NCBI GenBank assembly: GCA_016748015.1
Contig: JAAOMT010000703.1
Location: 1,196,445 to 1,260,444 of the forward strand
Length of the DNA: 64,000 nt
Origin: Geosiphon pyriformis
Taxonomy: Eukaryota; Glomeromycota; Glomeromycetes; Archaeosporales; Geosiphonaceae
Reading direction: 5' to 3'
The stretch's first letter is position 1. Each line of letters begins with the position of its first letter. The translations under genes and the position numbers were made by a program. Below are positions 1 to 11,039 of this stretch, piece after piece. The notes beneath the pieces were generated by a model, which did not search any database, was not told where the DNA came from, and saw only the letters and a program-made list of their open reading frames with translations.

Positions 1-149
1 TCACATTTCGTCAATGCATGCCTATGCACTTCAACATAAGGTAAAAAATTTTAGGTCTTGAAAAAAATCTCTAGGACCGCATTTTTTAATTTAACCCTTT
101 TTTTTAGTAATAAGTATAACACAGAAACAATAAGTGCCTATTAGCAGAA

Positions 150-570
150 GATTACATCTGACGGAAAGTTAAATATTTTCAAAAAACCAACAAATAAACG
201 TTTTCCGTGTCTATGGGGCGCAAAGAAAAGTCTGCGAAATCCAAGTGGGCAGCTCCGTTAATGCAGTCTCTATTCACCATAGAGTTTGTACACCCTTCAG
301 TCGGTATTCCCTTCTAAAGTGTGGGTAAAATAAGATCTGGTGACAGGGGATGAATTTTTCGCCTGTGTAACTGGCTATCTTTAATTCAAAGCATAAGAAA
401 CGCAGGACCCGGCGACTCGACAAAGTAGTCTCGCACATATGACGAAAGACCGTGCGTCTGCAGAATGAAATCCACAGAAAGCCGATCATGTTCTTCATTT
501 GCGAGTTTATAATCCCGTGGCATTGATAAGCAATAGTATTCTTAAATTTAAATTTTAGACTTTTGGTCAA
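150..570 (-). pseudogene. unidentified coding-like remnant
   Basis: One minus-strand frame reads like protein with two in-frame stops: about 50 residues beginning near 520 (includes LANEEHDRLSVDFILQ and VRDYFVESPGPAF), a stop, then segments including INGAAHLDFADFSLRP. Base composition is clearly less AT-rich than the flanks, which supports former coding DNA. The opening loosely recalls the start of fungal methyltransferases, but the rest does not, so no family is assigned. No intact start or full frame exists. Confidence 0.25.
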
Positions 571-1815
571 TTTCGATTTAAAATTTTTCTTAAATTGTCC
601 AAGCCGCTTAGTGTTTTTTAATCCTTATTACTTATTTATTGTTTTGATTTCGCTTTTTCAGTGTCTAATATTTATTTTTAATGGTATTGCCGTCTTCGGT
701 TTATTGGCTGATATGAATAATTTTAAATTTTCCAAATATGTCTATTGTTTTTTGGATTAAAATAATAATAATAACAACAATAATAATAATCTGATTTTTT
801 CACCGTTCAAAGTGCTCACAGCATTTCCTATCGTATTTTGCTTGGTTTTTTTATTCATTAAAAGTGCAAGAGTTATAGTGAATGGTGAGATTTCCTGGTA
901 TTTTCTTTATTATATCAAACTGCCTCAAAAGAATTCAAACCAGTTTTGATAGAAAATGTAGTGACCGTGAAATACATCCCATTGGCCCGAATTTCCATGA
1001 TAAATTTGAGCAATTTAAAATTAATCTTTATAACATTATTTAATGGAAAAGAAACAATTTTGGGACTAAAGTCGTAAATAAAGAACTTGAAGAGTAGAAA
1101 AATTCCTCCCATTCATCATATAAAAAATACAATAATTTTGGAATTGATTTGTTTCAATCTTGGAGTAAAATAGTCAATAGCCCCATTATAGGAGTAAAAT
1201 TTTGATTTTCCGAAACTAAATTTTTATGCGAAAGAAATTGCCCTTTTCTCATTTTAAAAAAAGATGACAATTTTCAATAAAAAATCCTTTTCTTAATATA
1301 CTCATGAAAAATAATTTTCGTATTTTTACAATTTCCGTTGATGAGTTTCACGGAAATCTTAAAGACACGTGTTTAGTAATAACGCTTTGAACGACAATGT
1401 GCAACTGTCAAAATTTTCCATATATTTTCCATAAAATCCCTGGAGTCCCTTAAAATACCTCAAGGTTTTTAATTCAAAGTTCCCTCAGAAAACCAAAATT
1501 TTTTATCACCATTAGGCATAATAAAAAAGATAATTAAATTTGTTGCGTTTTTTATTTTTTGAACAAAATTGAAAATGAATTTAAATTACCGATTACCTAA
1601 AAAATAAAGTAATAAGTTAAATTGCTGAATTATTTATAAAATTAAATTAATTAAATTAAACTAACATTTTTTTTAGTGAGTTGAAGTTTAATGAGTCCAC
1701 CTATAATTTATCATAATGATCCACCTTTTAGAAAATTTCTCGGCATAGTAAATTATCAAAATTTACCCTTACAAAGTACAACTAAGGTTTATCTCTGAAT
1801 TATTCAATTAAAATT
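571..1815. other. gene-free AT-rich stretch
   Basis: No coding frame with protein-like composition was seen. It contains a short AAT/AAC trinucleotide tract near 760-790. Short open frames here consist of low-complexity Phe/Ile/Asn/Lys codons. Confidence 0.4.
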
Positions 1816-2085
1816 AATGGATCATGTAAAAAGTCGAACTTTGATTTCTATAAGACTTTTGGGACCACGTGTTGAAGAAGAGTGATGACGGATAGAAGAA
1901 ATATTCAGGGATTTGGCGATGAGCGGTTTTAGAGCCGAGTTTGGTAAAGCGAAAAACGGTATACTTGAAGTAGAATCAATTGTTGAGATTAGATTGGTTT
2001 TGTCAAGATTGCGAAGGGGGATCTGGGTTTTTGGAAAATTTCTAGTGGGCTTGAGACTGCAAGTAAAATAATAATATGTATTCAA
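1816..2085 (+). other. short coding-like segment, unidentified
   Basis: Opens with an ATG frame of about 23 codons ending in TGA TGA. The same frame then continues without stops for about 60 codons with a charged, protein-like composition (for example FRDLAMSGFRAEFGKAKNG). The antisense strand is also open for 87 codons, so strand is uncertain. No family recognised; probably a remnant. Confidence 0.2.
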
Positions 2086-2269
2086 AATTTCAATCTTAAT
2101 TAATGATTAAAAAAGAATAGAAAAATTATAACAAATTAAAAATTACAATATCACGTTTATCGCTATCACATAAGAAATCCATTCATGATTATCCCCAAGT
2201 TGCCACATTTAAGACACTTGAATTCATCTGAAAGCTTCGAAATCTAAAATTCTCCTTTCGAACTCTAGG

Positions 2270-3250
2270 TATTTAAAGTGACGATTTTGTGATTGTAAAA
2301 TGATACGTTCCAGGTGGATCATAGTCACTATTCAAACGTACTAACATTGCTTTATATTTCGTTCCAGGGTTATCTTTAGCTTCGGATTTTGGTTCCGAAA
2401 GTCTTTGCTTCTCGCTGGCTTCCAGAGTTAGCAGCAAGAGAATCCGAAAAATCAGCTTTCTCTATTCCATCCTGCCATTTCTTCTTTAAAGTCTCCAAAT
2501 GTTTAACTGTTACATGGAATCATTCAGAGATGCCTCTTAATTATATTTAAGAGTTCATTCAAAAGCCTGACAATAGTCAAAGATGGCTGAAAAAAAGATA
2601 TGGGTATAAATGAATCTGGGTCATATCGCAAGATTGCATCAGAGCTAAGCCGTTGATCATCCAAACTTTTACGTTGGATTAGAGTTTCTAAAACGCTTAA
2701 TACTTAATTTTTTAGAAAGGAGTCAATATTAGGATATAAAGCAGAATAAATGGCATTCTTTCGGTCATCCAAATTACAGCCAGTAATCGTTGTACGCGTG
2801 AGTAAAGCAAGGAACGGAATAATCACACACTGAAAAGAGAGTAAATTTGTCTCCTGCCCAGCATCTGCCGAGGCAGAAATCCTATAATTTCTCTTAATCG
2901 ATCTAAACCTACGTCACAGCCAAGCTTAGCTACAAGGTCTTCCTTTTTCTTATCAGCCGTTAGAAGGCAAGAATTAACGAAGTGTCGAACTTGCCGCTGG
3001 TTCGTTAAAGGTTTATGAATAAGCCTTTTCCATACTGTCTAATAAGTCTGCTTGTATAAGAAATACAATGGCTTCACTGCCCTCGAAAGAGAGAGCCACA
3101 GAGTTAAAGTTTTCCGTCAAGCGCTCGCGTGATTTTTTGACAGTTTCAGGAGGGGGGAGTGCCCCTTGAAAAGCTTTAGCATGGTCATAAAAAGGATGCG
3201 GTGGACGGTCGCCTCGTGACCATCCCCCCTCTTTCAGGGGTTCCTTGAGG
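2270..3250 (-). pseudogene. NFX1-type zinc-finger/helicase-like relic
   Basis: Reading the minus strand from about 3240 downwards gives collinear protein-like blocks separated by frameshifts and stops: PFYDHAKAFQGALPPPETV, then EGSEAIVFLIQADLLDSMEK, RHFVNSCLLTADKKKEDLVA, KLGCDVGLDRLREIIGF, a block with LSFQCVIIPFLALLTRT, LDDRKNAIYSALYPNIDSF, and finally DNPGTKYKAMLVRLNSDYDP. From memory of the family, the order and motifs resemble the region before the helicase core of fungal NFX1-type zinc-finger proteins; this was not checked by search. No helicase motif or zinc finger is present. The many disruptions mark it as dead. It runs into Sel1-like repeats at 3250-3745 on the same strand. Confidence 0.5.
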
Positions 3251-3745
3251 CCGTCTTAATTTATTTGTCTCAAATATAGTTCATATGCTTTTTTAAGGTT
3301 TTTTGTTGTTCCATCCATTTTGAAAGCACTATCCAAGGTTGTATAGTCCATTTGTATTTTTCGCAGTTCTGCTATTTTTGAATAAAGTTCAAATGGGTTT
3401 CCGGATTTTTTGTAGTTGTCCATCCATTTCGATGACGCGTTTCAAGTTTGTTTTGTGGATCTTGATTTTCCACTTTCCAGATTTTTTGTTGTTCCCGATC
3501 TACTATGATAACAAAATCTAAGATTGCTTTTGAATAAAGCTCAAATGCTTTTTCCAAATTTTTTATTGTTTCCTATCATTTTCATAATATCCAAGATTGT
3601 TTTGTGAATTTAAATCTCACGCCTCTGCCACTTTTGGATAGAATTCAAATACTTTTTCCAGATTTTTTGTTTCTGATACATTTCATAACATCCAAGATTG
3701 TGTTATGCATTTAATTCCCGCCTTCCAAAATTTTTTTGATCGCGC
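3250..3745 (-). pseudogene. decayed Sel1-like repeat block
   Basis: On the minus strand, roughly 105-base units repeat four or five times. The clearest unit gives NLEKVFEFYPKVAEA then DLNSQNNLGYYEND, matching the Sel1-like consensus (Ala-rich helix pair, QNNLGYCYENGIGT, then KAFEWYxKAAEAG). Others read KMDGTTKNLKKAYELYLRQI and EKAFELYSKAIL. Frameshifts and stops interrupt every unit. In AM fungi such repeats often follow protein kinase domains, but no kinase remnant adjoins this block; upstream, near 3860-3740, lies only an unrecognised segment (GHIKCADQVWKEALSRFLAP). Confidence 0.6.
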
Positions 3746-3979
3746 CCAAGATATTTTTTGGAGAAATGGCCATTCTTTGATAACTGGTAAAATTACAGGA
3801 GCCAGAAATCTAGACAACGCTTCTTTCCAGACTTGATCGGCACATTTTATATGTCCCGGTTTACCCTCTTTTACATAAATATTCGATCAAAGACATCTGC
3901 AATTATGTACAAAATTAAATATTAAAGCAAATAAATACCTTGCATGACAATATTTCGTCAACATTGATTGCATATGAGA

Positions 3980-4135
3980 GCTTGCACTAAAGTGCTGAAC
4001 GAAGAGTTCATCACTGGAGACGAAGAGTCCCAGCTTGCACTAAAGTGTATTAAAGCACTGAACGAAGAGTCCCAGCTTGCACTAAAGACATAAGAGTAGC
4101 TTGCACAAAGTGCTGAATGAAGAGTTCAGCTTGCA
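3980..4135. repeat. short degenerate tandem repeat
   Basis: The core AGCTTGCACTAAAG, followed by variants of TGCTGAACGAAGAGT, recurs about five times with irregular spacing of roughly 30-60 bases. On the minus strand it gives a repeating peptide LVQAGTLRS with stops. It lies inside a longer minus-strand coding-like relic (4290-4150 reads YFAILERYESIERWFINTSF), so the repeat may have expanded inside a former gene. Confidence 0.6.
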
Positions 4136-4149
4136 CTAAAAGCTATAAG

Positions 4150-4290
4150 AATCCCTGCTTGCGGTAAATCTCTAGGAATCGGTTTACGTCCTCTTTTCTC
4201 AATCAGAAAGAAACTAGTATTGATAAACCATCGCTCAATGCTTTCGTAGCGTTCTAATATGGCAAAATACTTGATTTTATCAAATTCTTT
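4150..4290 (-). pseudogene. unidentified coding relic
   Basis: The minus strand is open for about 47 codons with strong protein character: KYFAILERYESIERWFINTS followed by LIEKRGRKPIPRDLPQAGIL. The frame runs directly into the tandem repeat at 3980-4135. No start codon or complete frame. Family not recognised; it may belong with the NFX1-like and Sel1-like remnants further along the same strand. Confidence 0.35.
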
Positions 4291-4776
4291 GCTACAAAAA
4301 TTTTCCTTAGAAATGAAGTGATAACATTCAAAACATCATTCCAATTTTCTCTTTATCTTTCCATTGAATTCGTGAAGAGTTTCTAGGTAATGAGAGTTAC
4401 TTGTAATTATCACTTTTATTTGATATTCAAAATCCTAATGCCGGAAGTTTCCAACCATTTTTTATTTAAATGGAAATATGTTAAACAGATAGGCCAGGTA
4501 TCCCAATGAATGGAATTTGTCAGACGATTTAGGTATGAATCTTATATGTTTATACATCGTTTAATCATTCCATTTTTTAACCTTTGACATTTTCCAAAGA
4601 CACAATGACGATCATCTATAGGTGCTGAATATGGTCTCTCTTTAAATAAAATTATTTAACATTAACTACTATCCCTTTAACGTGAAATCGGATTGAATCG
4701 ATCTCAAGGTCAAAGCGAACACATTTTCTCGGATAAAACCGATAAACTTACCTAAAATGTCGAAAATCTTCCGTGG

Positions 4777-5740
4777 GTGGGAAAGTTTCTAATGGGATTG
4801 AATCTCCTCGAACTATCAACGAGATTGCCCTCAAACGAGGTAAACGTTATGAACGCTTCAACCCCTCAATCATCATCTAATGATGTGAGTCAATCAGATG
4901 CTTCCGCAGGAAAAGAATGTGATAAGCCTCGATTCACTGATGCTACTATATGCATGACATCACCAACCCGAAACCAATTGAAGCTATCAAGGGTTTTTGG
5001 ATTCTTTCGGGTGTTTGTCATACCATTCTCGTAAGCACAATTTCAGATGGTATATAAAACACAATCACTTGATGAACAGGCACTTTTACAAGCTGCCAAT
5101 GACGTTGAATACGTATTTAGATCACGGGATTCTAAAAATTGTAATCACTGTTTTGGAAGGAAATGAGATTCATTATGGAATGTTGAACGTCTTGTAATTC
5201 ACCAGCTCACGAAAAAGAATGAATGTTATAATAAGGTCGCTAAAAGATAAAAGAATTTATTTGTTTTGTAAAGGAGGTGATAATGTATTCTTTGAAAGGT
5301 TTTCCACTGAGCAAGATTTTATGTTAAATACAACTGGTGAGCATTTAGGAAGTTTTGCCAAAGAGGTTATGTTGAATTTTTCTTATATAAAGTATAGCTT
5401 ATATACACTAATTAATTCAATTTGATAACGGATCTAAGAACATTGTGTTTGGCAAGGAAAATGATTGATCCATCCTACTATGGAAAATGGAATCTTGAGT
5501 TTCGGGAAGCATCTACGGCAATCATTGATCGTGAAAAAAGGATCGCTGCTGTTTGTGATCAAGTTGAAACCAATTTAACCCTCGACTCCAGGATGGTGTA
5601 CTACAATGTATGGCCACGCTCAAACGAGCTGGTATCAAATTTGGGTTTTGACCAGTGATAAAATGGAAACGACAATCAGTATCGGTTTCTCAACTTTTTG
5701 TTGAGGAAAGATATGTGACGCACATGCTTGATGGAGCCTT
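4777..5740 (+). pseudogene. P4-type ATPase (phospholipid flippase) relic
   Basis: Collinear pieces of the nucleotide-binding region of a P4-ATPase occur in shifting plus-strand frames. FFRV then VCHTILVS (near 5000-5040) matches the efFrvLAvCHT motif. SLDEQALLQAANDVEYVF (5065-5120) matches the P4 SPDExALVxAA signature. YGMLNVL, a TAA stop where Glu is expected (5195-5197), and FTSSRKRMNVIIR match LNVLeFnSxRKRMSVI. FCKGGDNVFFERF matches KGADxxIfERL. LRTLCLARKMI (5430-5470) matches GLRTLClA. ATLKRAGIKF then WVLTSDKMETTISIGFS (5610-5680) matches the LTGDK hinge, with Ser replacing Gly. No DKTGT phosphorylation site or membrane segments were found. At least three frameshifts and one internal stop; clearly dead. 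Confidence 0.8.
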
Positions 5741-6774
5741 GATCCTCTACTGATGTTTCACAATCTATCCGAGCCAAGCTGTCTAAATTAATCAAAAGAC
5801 TTTAAGATTATTTCTTACTGTGAGAACGGAATCTTTATTTAGCAATTTGAGCTTTAGGTTTTATGGGGCTTTGTATTGGATTTTTTTGAAATGTATTTAT
5901 AAAAATTTCAAGAAAATGATTTTTTAATTTTCACTCAAAGATTTGGTACAAGATTTTTCTGGTATCTTCTCATTTAACACTTGAAACTGCGAATCAAGCA
6001 AACTACATTAAATAATTTTTCAGGTAAAATATCGGATTATTTGAAAATTTACACAATAATTAATATAGCCCAATCAGAAATTTCTATGGGGATAATTTTG
6101 AGATTTGATTTATGAATTCAATAGGATTTTTATGTTCGAAATACTTATTTTCAAACTCATCTTTAGAGGTTTTGATGTGAATCTGATATGTTGAAAATCG
6201 ATCTTAAAAAAGAAATTTCAAATTTTTAAAGCAAGAGAAAGTTATCGAGAAATTTCATTCAAGTAATTTGGAAAAAGGATGAAAATGAAAATATTAAATA
6301 TCAAATATCAAATTCTCAAATTGAATTGAGTTCAACTATAATCTTTATGGAGCATGAATATGAAATTAAAAATTTTTAATTCACCCAAAGAGGAAAATAA
6401 TTGTAGAGTTTGGTATTTCTCGTGATATGTAATAGAATCTCAGATTTGAATTCTGAAGAGTTTCATAAAAAGAGCAAGATAATGAACTTTGCAAATTAGA
6501 TTTGAAGAGATAAAGAAAACTATCAAGAACATGAAAAGAAATGAAAGACAAGTAGGTAAAAAAAAAATTATTAAAAAAATTATGAAATTACATTGCTTTA
6601 TTTATATAACACTTTTGTATATAAATCCGGGTTTTTGAATTTATAAATTAAATGTTAAATAAAAAATCACACCATTCTCCATTGATGATTATTAATTAAG
6701 ATGATCTTAGATTATATTAAAGTCTAACTTATACGTAAAGTGGAAATTTGATTCTATAAATTGGATGTAATATG
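5741..6774. other. gene-free AT-rich stretch
   Basis: No coding signal seen. Probably the 3' flank of the minus-strand HMG-box gene ending at 6775, with several AATAAA-like hexamers. Confidence 0.4.
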
Positions 6775-7746
6775 TCAGAAAAAAATACCATAGAAATTCT
6801 CAATAGTTTCATCTGAAATTGATTTTAAACATAAAGATTCTTGTAGCAGTTTCTCTTTTTGATTTTTTAATTCGTGTTGGAGTTGTTGCTCTTGATTTTC
6901 TCGGTCTAGTTTTGATAAAGGGGTGAAATTATTTGAAAGGGAGATTTCTGTGGATTTTGATAATTCCATTGAGGATTTAATGTCGAATAAAGGCCATTCA
7001 TTACTTGTTTCAGGTATAAACTCATTAGCATAAGAATAGGTCTGATCAAAATTCAGCATTTCTGAATTCAAAAAATTATCGTCAAGAAAATATTGCTGTT
7101 GTTGGCATTTTTCCAATATTGATGAATTGATGTTGGATAAATTTTGTAGAAATTCAAATAAATCGCAATCTACGGGAAAATTTGGTCCCAAGACAGTTAA
7201 GCTTTGTTCAGGTGAAGAGGTTGATAAAGAATAAGAAGAATCTTGTAATTTTTCAGAGTCTTCATTTAAATATCTAGGTTTATCGGGTTGGTCACAAAAA
7301 CTTTGACGTTTCTTATTGTTTAACTGAGGTGATCTTTTCATTTTACAATATGGTTTCTTCATTACTTTAGAAAACTTTAATTCATGTTGAGATTTGGCAA
7401 TTCTTGCAATTCGTTTATATTCCGCTTTCACATATGGTGGTTCATGACTCCAAGCCTGTGATGCCATAGTAGATACAACAGTCATTGGTAAATTATATCC
7501 TTCTTTTCTAACCGCCTTAACATAAGCACGTCGATAAATAATAAAAGAATTTGGTGATTTCGTAGGTTTTTTGTCTTTTTGTGGATTTTTCTCAATTATA
7601 TCGTCAAGAATAGGAGGAAATGGTGGAGTAAACGTTGGTTTTGAATCACCACTTGTTATTACATGACTTGGACTCTCCTGATCGGTGGAATCGAGAAAAA
7701 CGAATAAACGCGCTTTGGAAAAGAGTTTGGATTCATTTCTGGTCAT
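6775..7746 (-). CDS. MATA-type HMG-box protein (323 aa)
   Basis: Single-exon gene. The HMG box spans about residues 61-125: PTKSPNSFIIYRRAYVKAV, the family core MTVVSTMASQAW, then KAEYKRIA. This is the fungal MATA_HMG subtype, a sequence-specific DNA-binding fold known from mating-type and Ste11-like regulators; nuclear action as a transcription factor is inferred. Before the box is PTFTPPFPPIL, a version of the FPP motif shared with the paralogues at 28.0, 43.6 and 48.7 kb. The long tail is Ser/Asn/Gln-rich and ends in a Gln/Glu/Lys-rich helix (about residues 278-310) that could form a coiled coil. It lacks the PYIFI N-terminal motif of the others, so it is the most divergent member. The neighbouring reductase gene is transcribed divergently 1.17 kb away. 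Confidence 0.88.
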   Translation of the reverse strand: MTRNESKLFSKARLFVFLDSTDQESPSHVITSGDSKPTFTPPFPPILDDIIEKNPQKDKKPTKSPNSFIIYRRAYVKAVRKEGYNLPMTVVSTMASQAWSHEPPYVKAEYKRIARIAKSQHELKFSKVMKKPYCKMKRSPQLNNKKRQSFCDQPDKPRYLNEDSEKLQDSSYSLSTSSPEQSLTVLGPNFPVDCDLFEFLQNLSNINSSILEKCQQQQYFLDDNFLNSEMLNFDQTYSYANEFIPETSNEWPLFDIKSSMELSKSTEISLSNNFTPLSKLDRENQEQQLQHELKNQKEKLLQESLCLKSISDETIENFYGIFF

Positions 7747-8916
7747 CTTTTTCGGTGAAAATAATAAAAAATTTGAATTCTTTAAAACTTTTGGAAAAAA
7801 AATTTAAAGGACCAAAGAGGCCAAAAAAGATTCAATTGATTATTTATAAAAAATGTGGGTATAGATTTTTTGTATTATGTAAGTGACTAATCATTAATTA
7901 ATTATTAATACAACAGAACAAGGAATCTTAACGAAAATTACGTGGCACATTACCACATATGGTGAAGTTTATTCAGTAAAAAGGCTGCAAAAAAAAATCT
8001 CAAGGAAAATGATAATAACATTGAAGTTGAGAAAACATTGATAGCGATCCTGACAAATCCAAGGTTTGTCAATATCGAGGTTCTATGTTTTTCCCGATAC
8101 GTTTTTGAGAACACAAGTTGACCACATTATGGGGTCATAGAAGTCATTAACATAGTTAGAGGAATTAATTTTAAATATTTTTTAATATAATGATCCTTTT
8201 TATTGGCTCGGATCCAAAAATAAACTACTTATAAAATTAATAAATTCTCCAGGATACAATGGAACTTTTCTTATCTTATTTCAGATATTAAGAACTTTTT
8301 GTATTGCCCATAATGAAGAATTCATTAAATTTCCATAATCACTATAATATTCCGAACTTTTCTTGGTTCTCTTGTACAATTTCCAAGTCGTAAACGCGAA
8401 AAATCCAATGGAAATGGAAATCAAAGACGCGTCGTTTCAGTCTACCCAAATTTAGAAGTTAAGCTGATTAATACGTGTATCATCATTTTCAATGTAACAC
8501 TAATTTAAAATAATTATTCGAAGCTAGAGCTTTTTAAAGTTTTCCAATTGGATTTACCTGTCAGTGTTGGTAACACTAATTCTATAAATCTTTTACCTCT
8601 AGTGTAATGTACGATCATTGGAGCCCACACTTACGTTGGAAAATCGTCAATATTGGGTGACAAATCTGAAATTGTTATGATGATCTTTTTGTTGAGATAT
8701 TGAATTAGTAAGATACCGGAAATGTTACTGGTAGATTTTTAGTTTTCCGGTGATAAATTTGTCCCCCCTTGATAAAGTAGGGAATCTGACTATCACCGCA
8801 TAATTCTTTCTTTCTAAAGTATTGAGTATATAAAATGGCAAAGAATTTTTATTCTTGAGTTTCGAAATTTCCACTCAAGTTAATCGATTTGTTATTGTGC
8901 TATAATTACGAAAAGT
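7747..8916. other. divergent intergenic region, HMG / reductase
   Basis: Separates the minus-strand HMG-box gene from the plus-strand HTATIP2-like gene, so it should hold both promoters. No coding signal. Less A/T-monotonous than other intergenic stretches. Confidence 0.45.
8827..8835 (+). promoter_or_regulatory. candidate TATA box of the reductase gene
   Basis: TATATAAAA lies about 82-90 bases before the ATG at 8917, a suitable distance for a TATA element with a short leader. In such AT-rich DNA this could occur by chance. Confidence 0.35.
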
Positions 8917-10049
8917 ATGTCTGAAAAGTCAGCTTTGATTTTAGGCGGAACAGGTATCTCGCTATAAATTTCGCAAATGAAAAAAAGATTAGATTTAAAG
9001 GGACCAATTACAATGATGATCATGGCTTTTGTTGGCAACGGATTATTTTCCTCAAAAATAATATGTTTTTAATATAGACCACCTTTTTAATCCAAGTCTT
9101 AGACCATCATATAGCTAATACCATAAACATTATTATTTAACAGGTGCCGTAGGCTCCATCCTTGTTCATGAGATATTAGAATCAGGAAAATTCACAAAAG
9201 TTACTGCAGTTGGTCGACGCCAGTTTGAGTATGATGGACCGAATGGTGAAACTTTGGTAAGAATGTTCTCGAAAATTTTCCCTAATCAAAAATATATATT
9301 GATATGAATTAATTATTTTTTGTCAGGAACAAAAAGTCGTAGATTTTGAGAATCTTGAGGCCCATAAAGAGGCATTCAAGGGTAGCTTTGAGTGAGTATA
9401 TATTCATTATCTATTTAACTAGCACAAAAATTTCATTCATTTTTTTTGTTATATAAACTTATAAGCACCGTATTCTGCACATTGGGGACAACCCGAGCAC
9501 TTGCCGGATCAGCTGAACGTTTTTTAGCTATTGATAAAGGATATGTAATCAACTCTGCGAAAATTTTACACGAACAAAATCCTCATCTTCAGATTCATTT
9601 TCTTTATTGTTCATCTGTCGGTGCTCATCCTCAATCCATGTTTCTTTACATGCGCACCAAAGGTGAAATTGAACAAGAATTAGGTGAAATTGGATTTGAT
9701 CGGGTCTCCCTTTTCCGACCTGCAATGTTTGAGGTTGAAAAAATGCGTGAGGATCGTGGTCGATTGTCTCATTATTTTTTGTCAGGAATTTTGAATATTT
9801 CGAAAGTTTTGAGACCACGTGGATGGATTAAAGTTAGGACGGTTGCCAAATGTAAGTTTTTTTTATAAATATTAGGAGTTAATTAACATTAATATTAATT
9901 AATGATTTTATATTCTCATTTGATTTATAGCTATGCTCAATGTTGCCTTAGGTGAGACTAAAGATGTCACTCCTCAAAAGATTACAAAAGAACATGGAAC
10001 AAAAATCGAAATTTTTGAGAATGCACAAATGCTTGATATTGGAAATTAA
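8917..10049 (+). CDS. HTATIP2/TIP30-like NAD(P)-binding reductase (239 aa)
   Basis: Five exons: 8917-8953, 9144-9256, 9327-9391, 9466-9851, 9931-10049; all GT..AG, and the joins stay in frame (720 bases). The product is an atypical short-chain dehydrogenase/reductase of the HTATIP2 (CC3/TIP30) and yeast Fmp52 group. The N-terminal ALILGGTGAVGSILVHEIL carries the GxxGxxG dinucleotide-binding loop. VFCTLGTTRA follows the third strand. FLYCSSVGAHPQ, then YMRTK, provide the Ser and the YxxxK active-site pair. FRPAMF and RPRGWIKV match the C-terminal substrate region. The length is normal for the family. Fmp52 is mitochondrial-outer-membrane associated in yeast; location here is unknown. It looks intact and single-copy, unlike most genes in the window. 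Confidence 0.9.
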
Positions 10050-10913
10050 ATATTGTCAAGTACAAGTTTCATTGATCGAAGATTTGAAATTGAGGATGGA
10101 AAATTTTCCAAGTCGGAAAGTTTACGTAATTATTAGAAAAAACCTTGTTTTAAAAATTAATTTATGGATTAATTTACGTTCCAAAAAGCTTTTTTCCCAA
10201 TCCCGAGTTTTTTGATCTGGATTTAAATTGTGAAGTCGAATTTTGAACGGAGACCGGCGGATTGATTACCATCCTAAAATAATTACGATTGACATGACAT
10301 ATTACTGATATCATTAGTATACATATACATATACATATCAATGTAAATGATATGATATTAATTATCTGTGCTCCAGCATTCTCCAAATTTGACAATAGCA
10401 GATAGATAAACTCTCAACAGTTTGCTTAAGGAATTACTCTACCAATCCTTTTAATCTTTTTCTAACTCATCGCGCTTTATCATCACAAAAATCGAAATTC
10501 ACAACAAATTAGTAAAGGCACATAATAAACTCTTTTCACAATTTTAACCCATATAAATTTTTGATCGAGCAAATAAATATGAATAGTCTACAAAGGTTTG
10601 ATATGTTTTTTTTTCAAGTTTCTAATTTGGTCTCAACATCACTCAATTGACCTGATCTATTCAAAATTCGAAACTTTGTTTCGTATATAAAAAAAATACA
10701 AAGCGCAGAGACAAAAAATTTATCCCTATCCGGATATTTTAGTCCAATATTATGGATCAGACTACTTAATACTCATCTATATTCTTGGCTTATTTCTCAT
10801 GAACGGTAATATTTGGAAGATTTCATACCTTAAATGAATGAGCTTTCGTTTGACAGATTTCAATTTTTGGAATTTCTATTGAACATAGGCTTTCAAACCC
10901 GGAAAACCGACCA
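10050..10913. other. gene-free stretch
   Basis: 3' flank of the reductase gene. It holds a short ATACAT tandem tract near 10318-10338. No further coding signal. Confidence 0.35.
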
Positions 10914-11039
10914 ATGGTAATACTAATTGGTGTATTAATTGTGTCAAGTGTCGGAAATTTATCGTGGTATGTTTGGAGGACTTGGAAAAGTTCTTCGACA
11001 AGTGATCCATCTAATGGTCGCGGTGGCGCAAGAGGATAA
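10914..11039 (+). CDS. possible small membrane peptide ORF (41 aa)
   Basis: ATG VILIGVLIVSSVG gives one hydrophobic helix, followed by WYVWRTWKSSS and a Gly/Arg tail ending NGRGGARG before TAA. One helix plus a Gly-rich tail is the layout of several small tail-anchored ER proteins, but no specific family is recognised. The G+C-richer end stands out from the surroundings. An alternative overlapping frame contains NTNWCINCVKCRKF, with a cysteine pattern like the N-terminus of the kinases in this window, so the segment could instead be a kinase crumb. It may be one exon of a larger gene. Confidence 0.25.
   Translation: MVILIGVLIVSSVGNLSWYVWRTWKSSSTSDPSNGRGGARG

Noticed and set aside
3980-4135. 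Possible CRISPR-like array
   Set aside because: Repeat cores are irregularly spaced and themselves degenerate, without uniform spacers, in a eukaryotic context.
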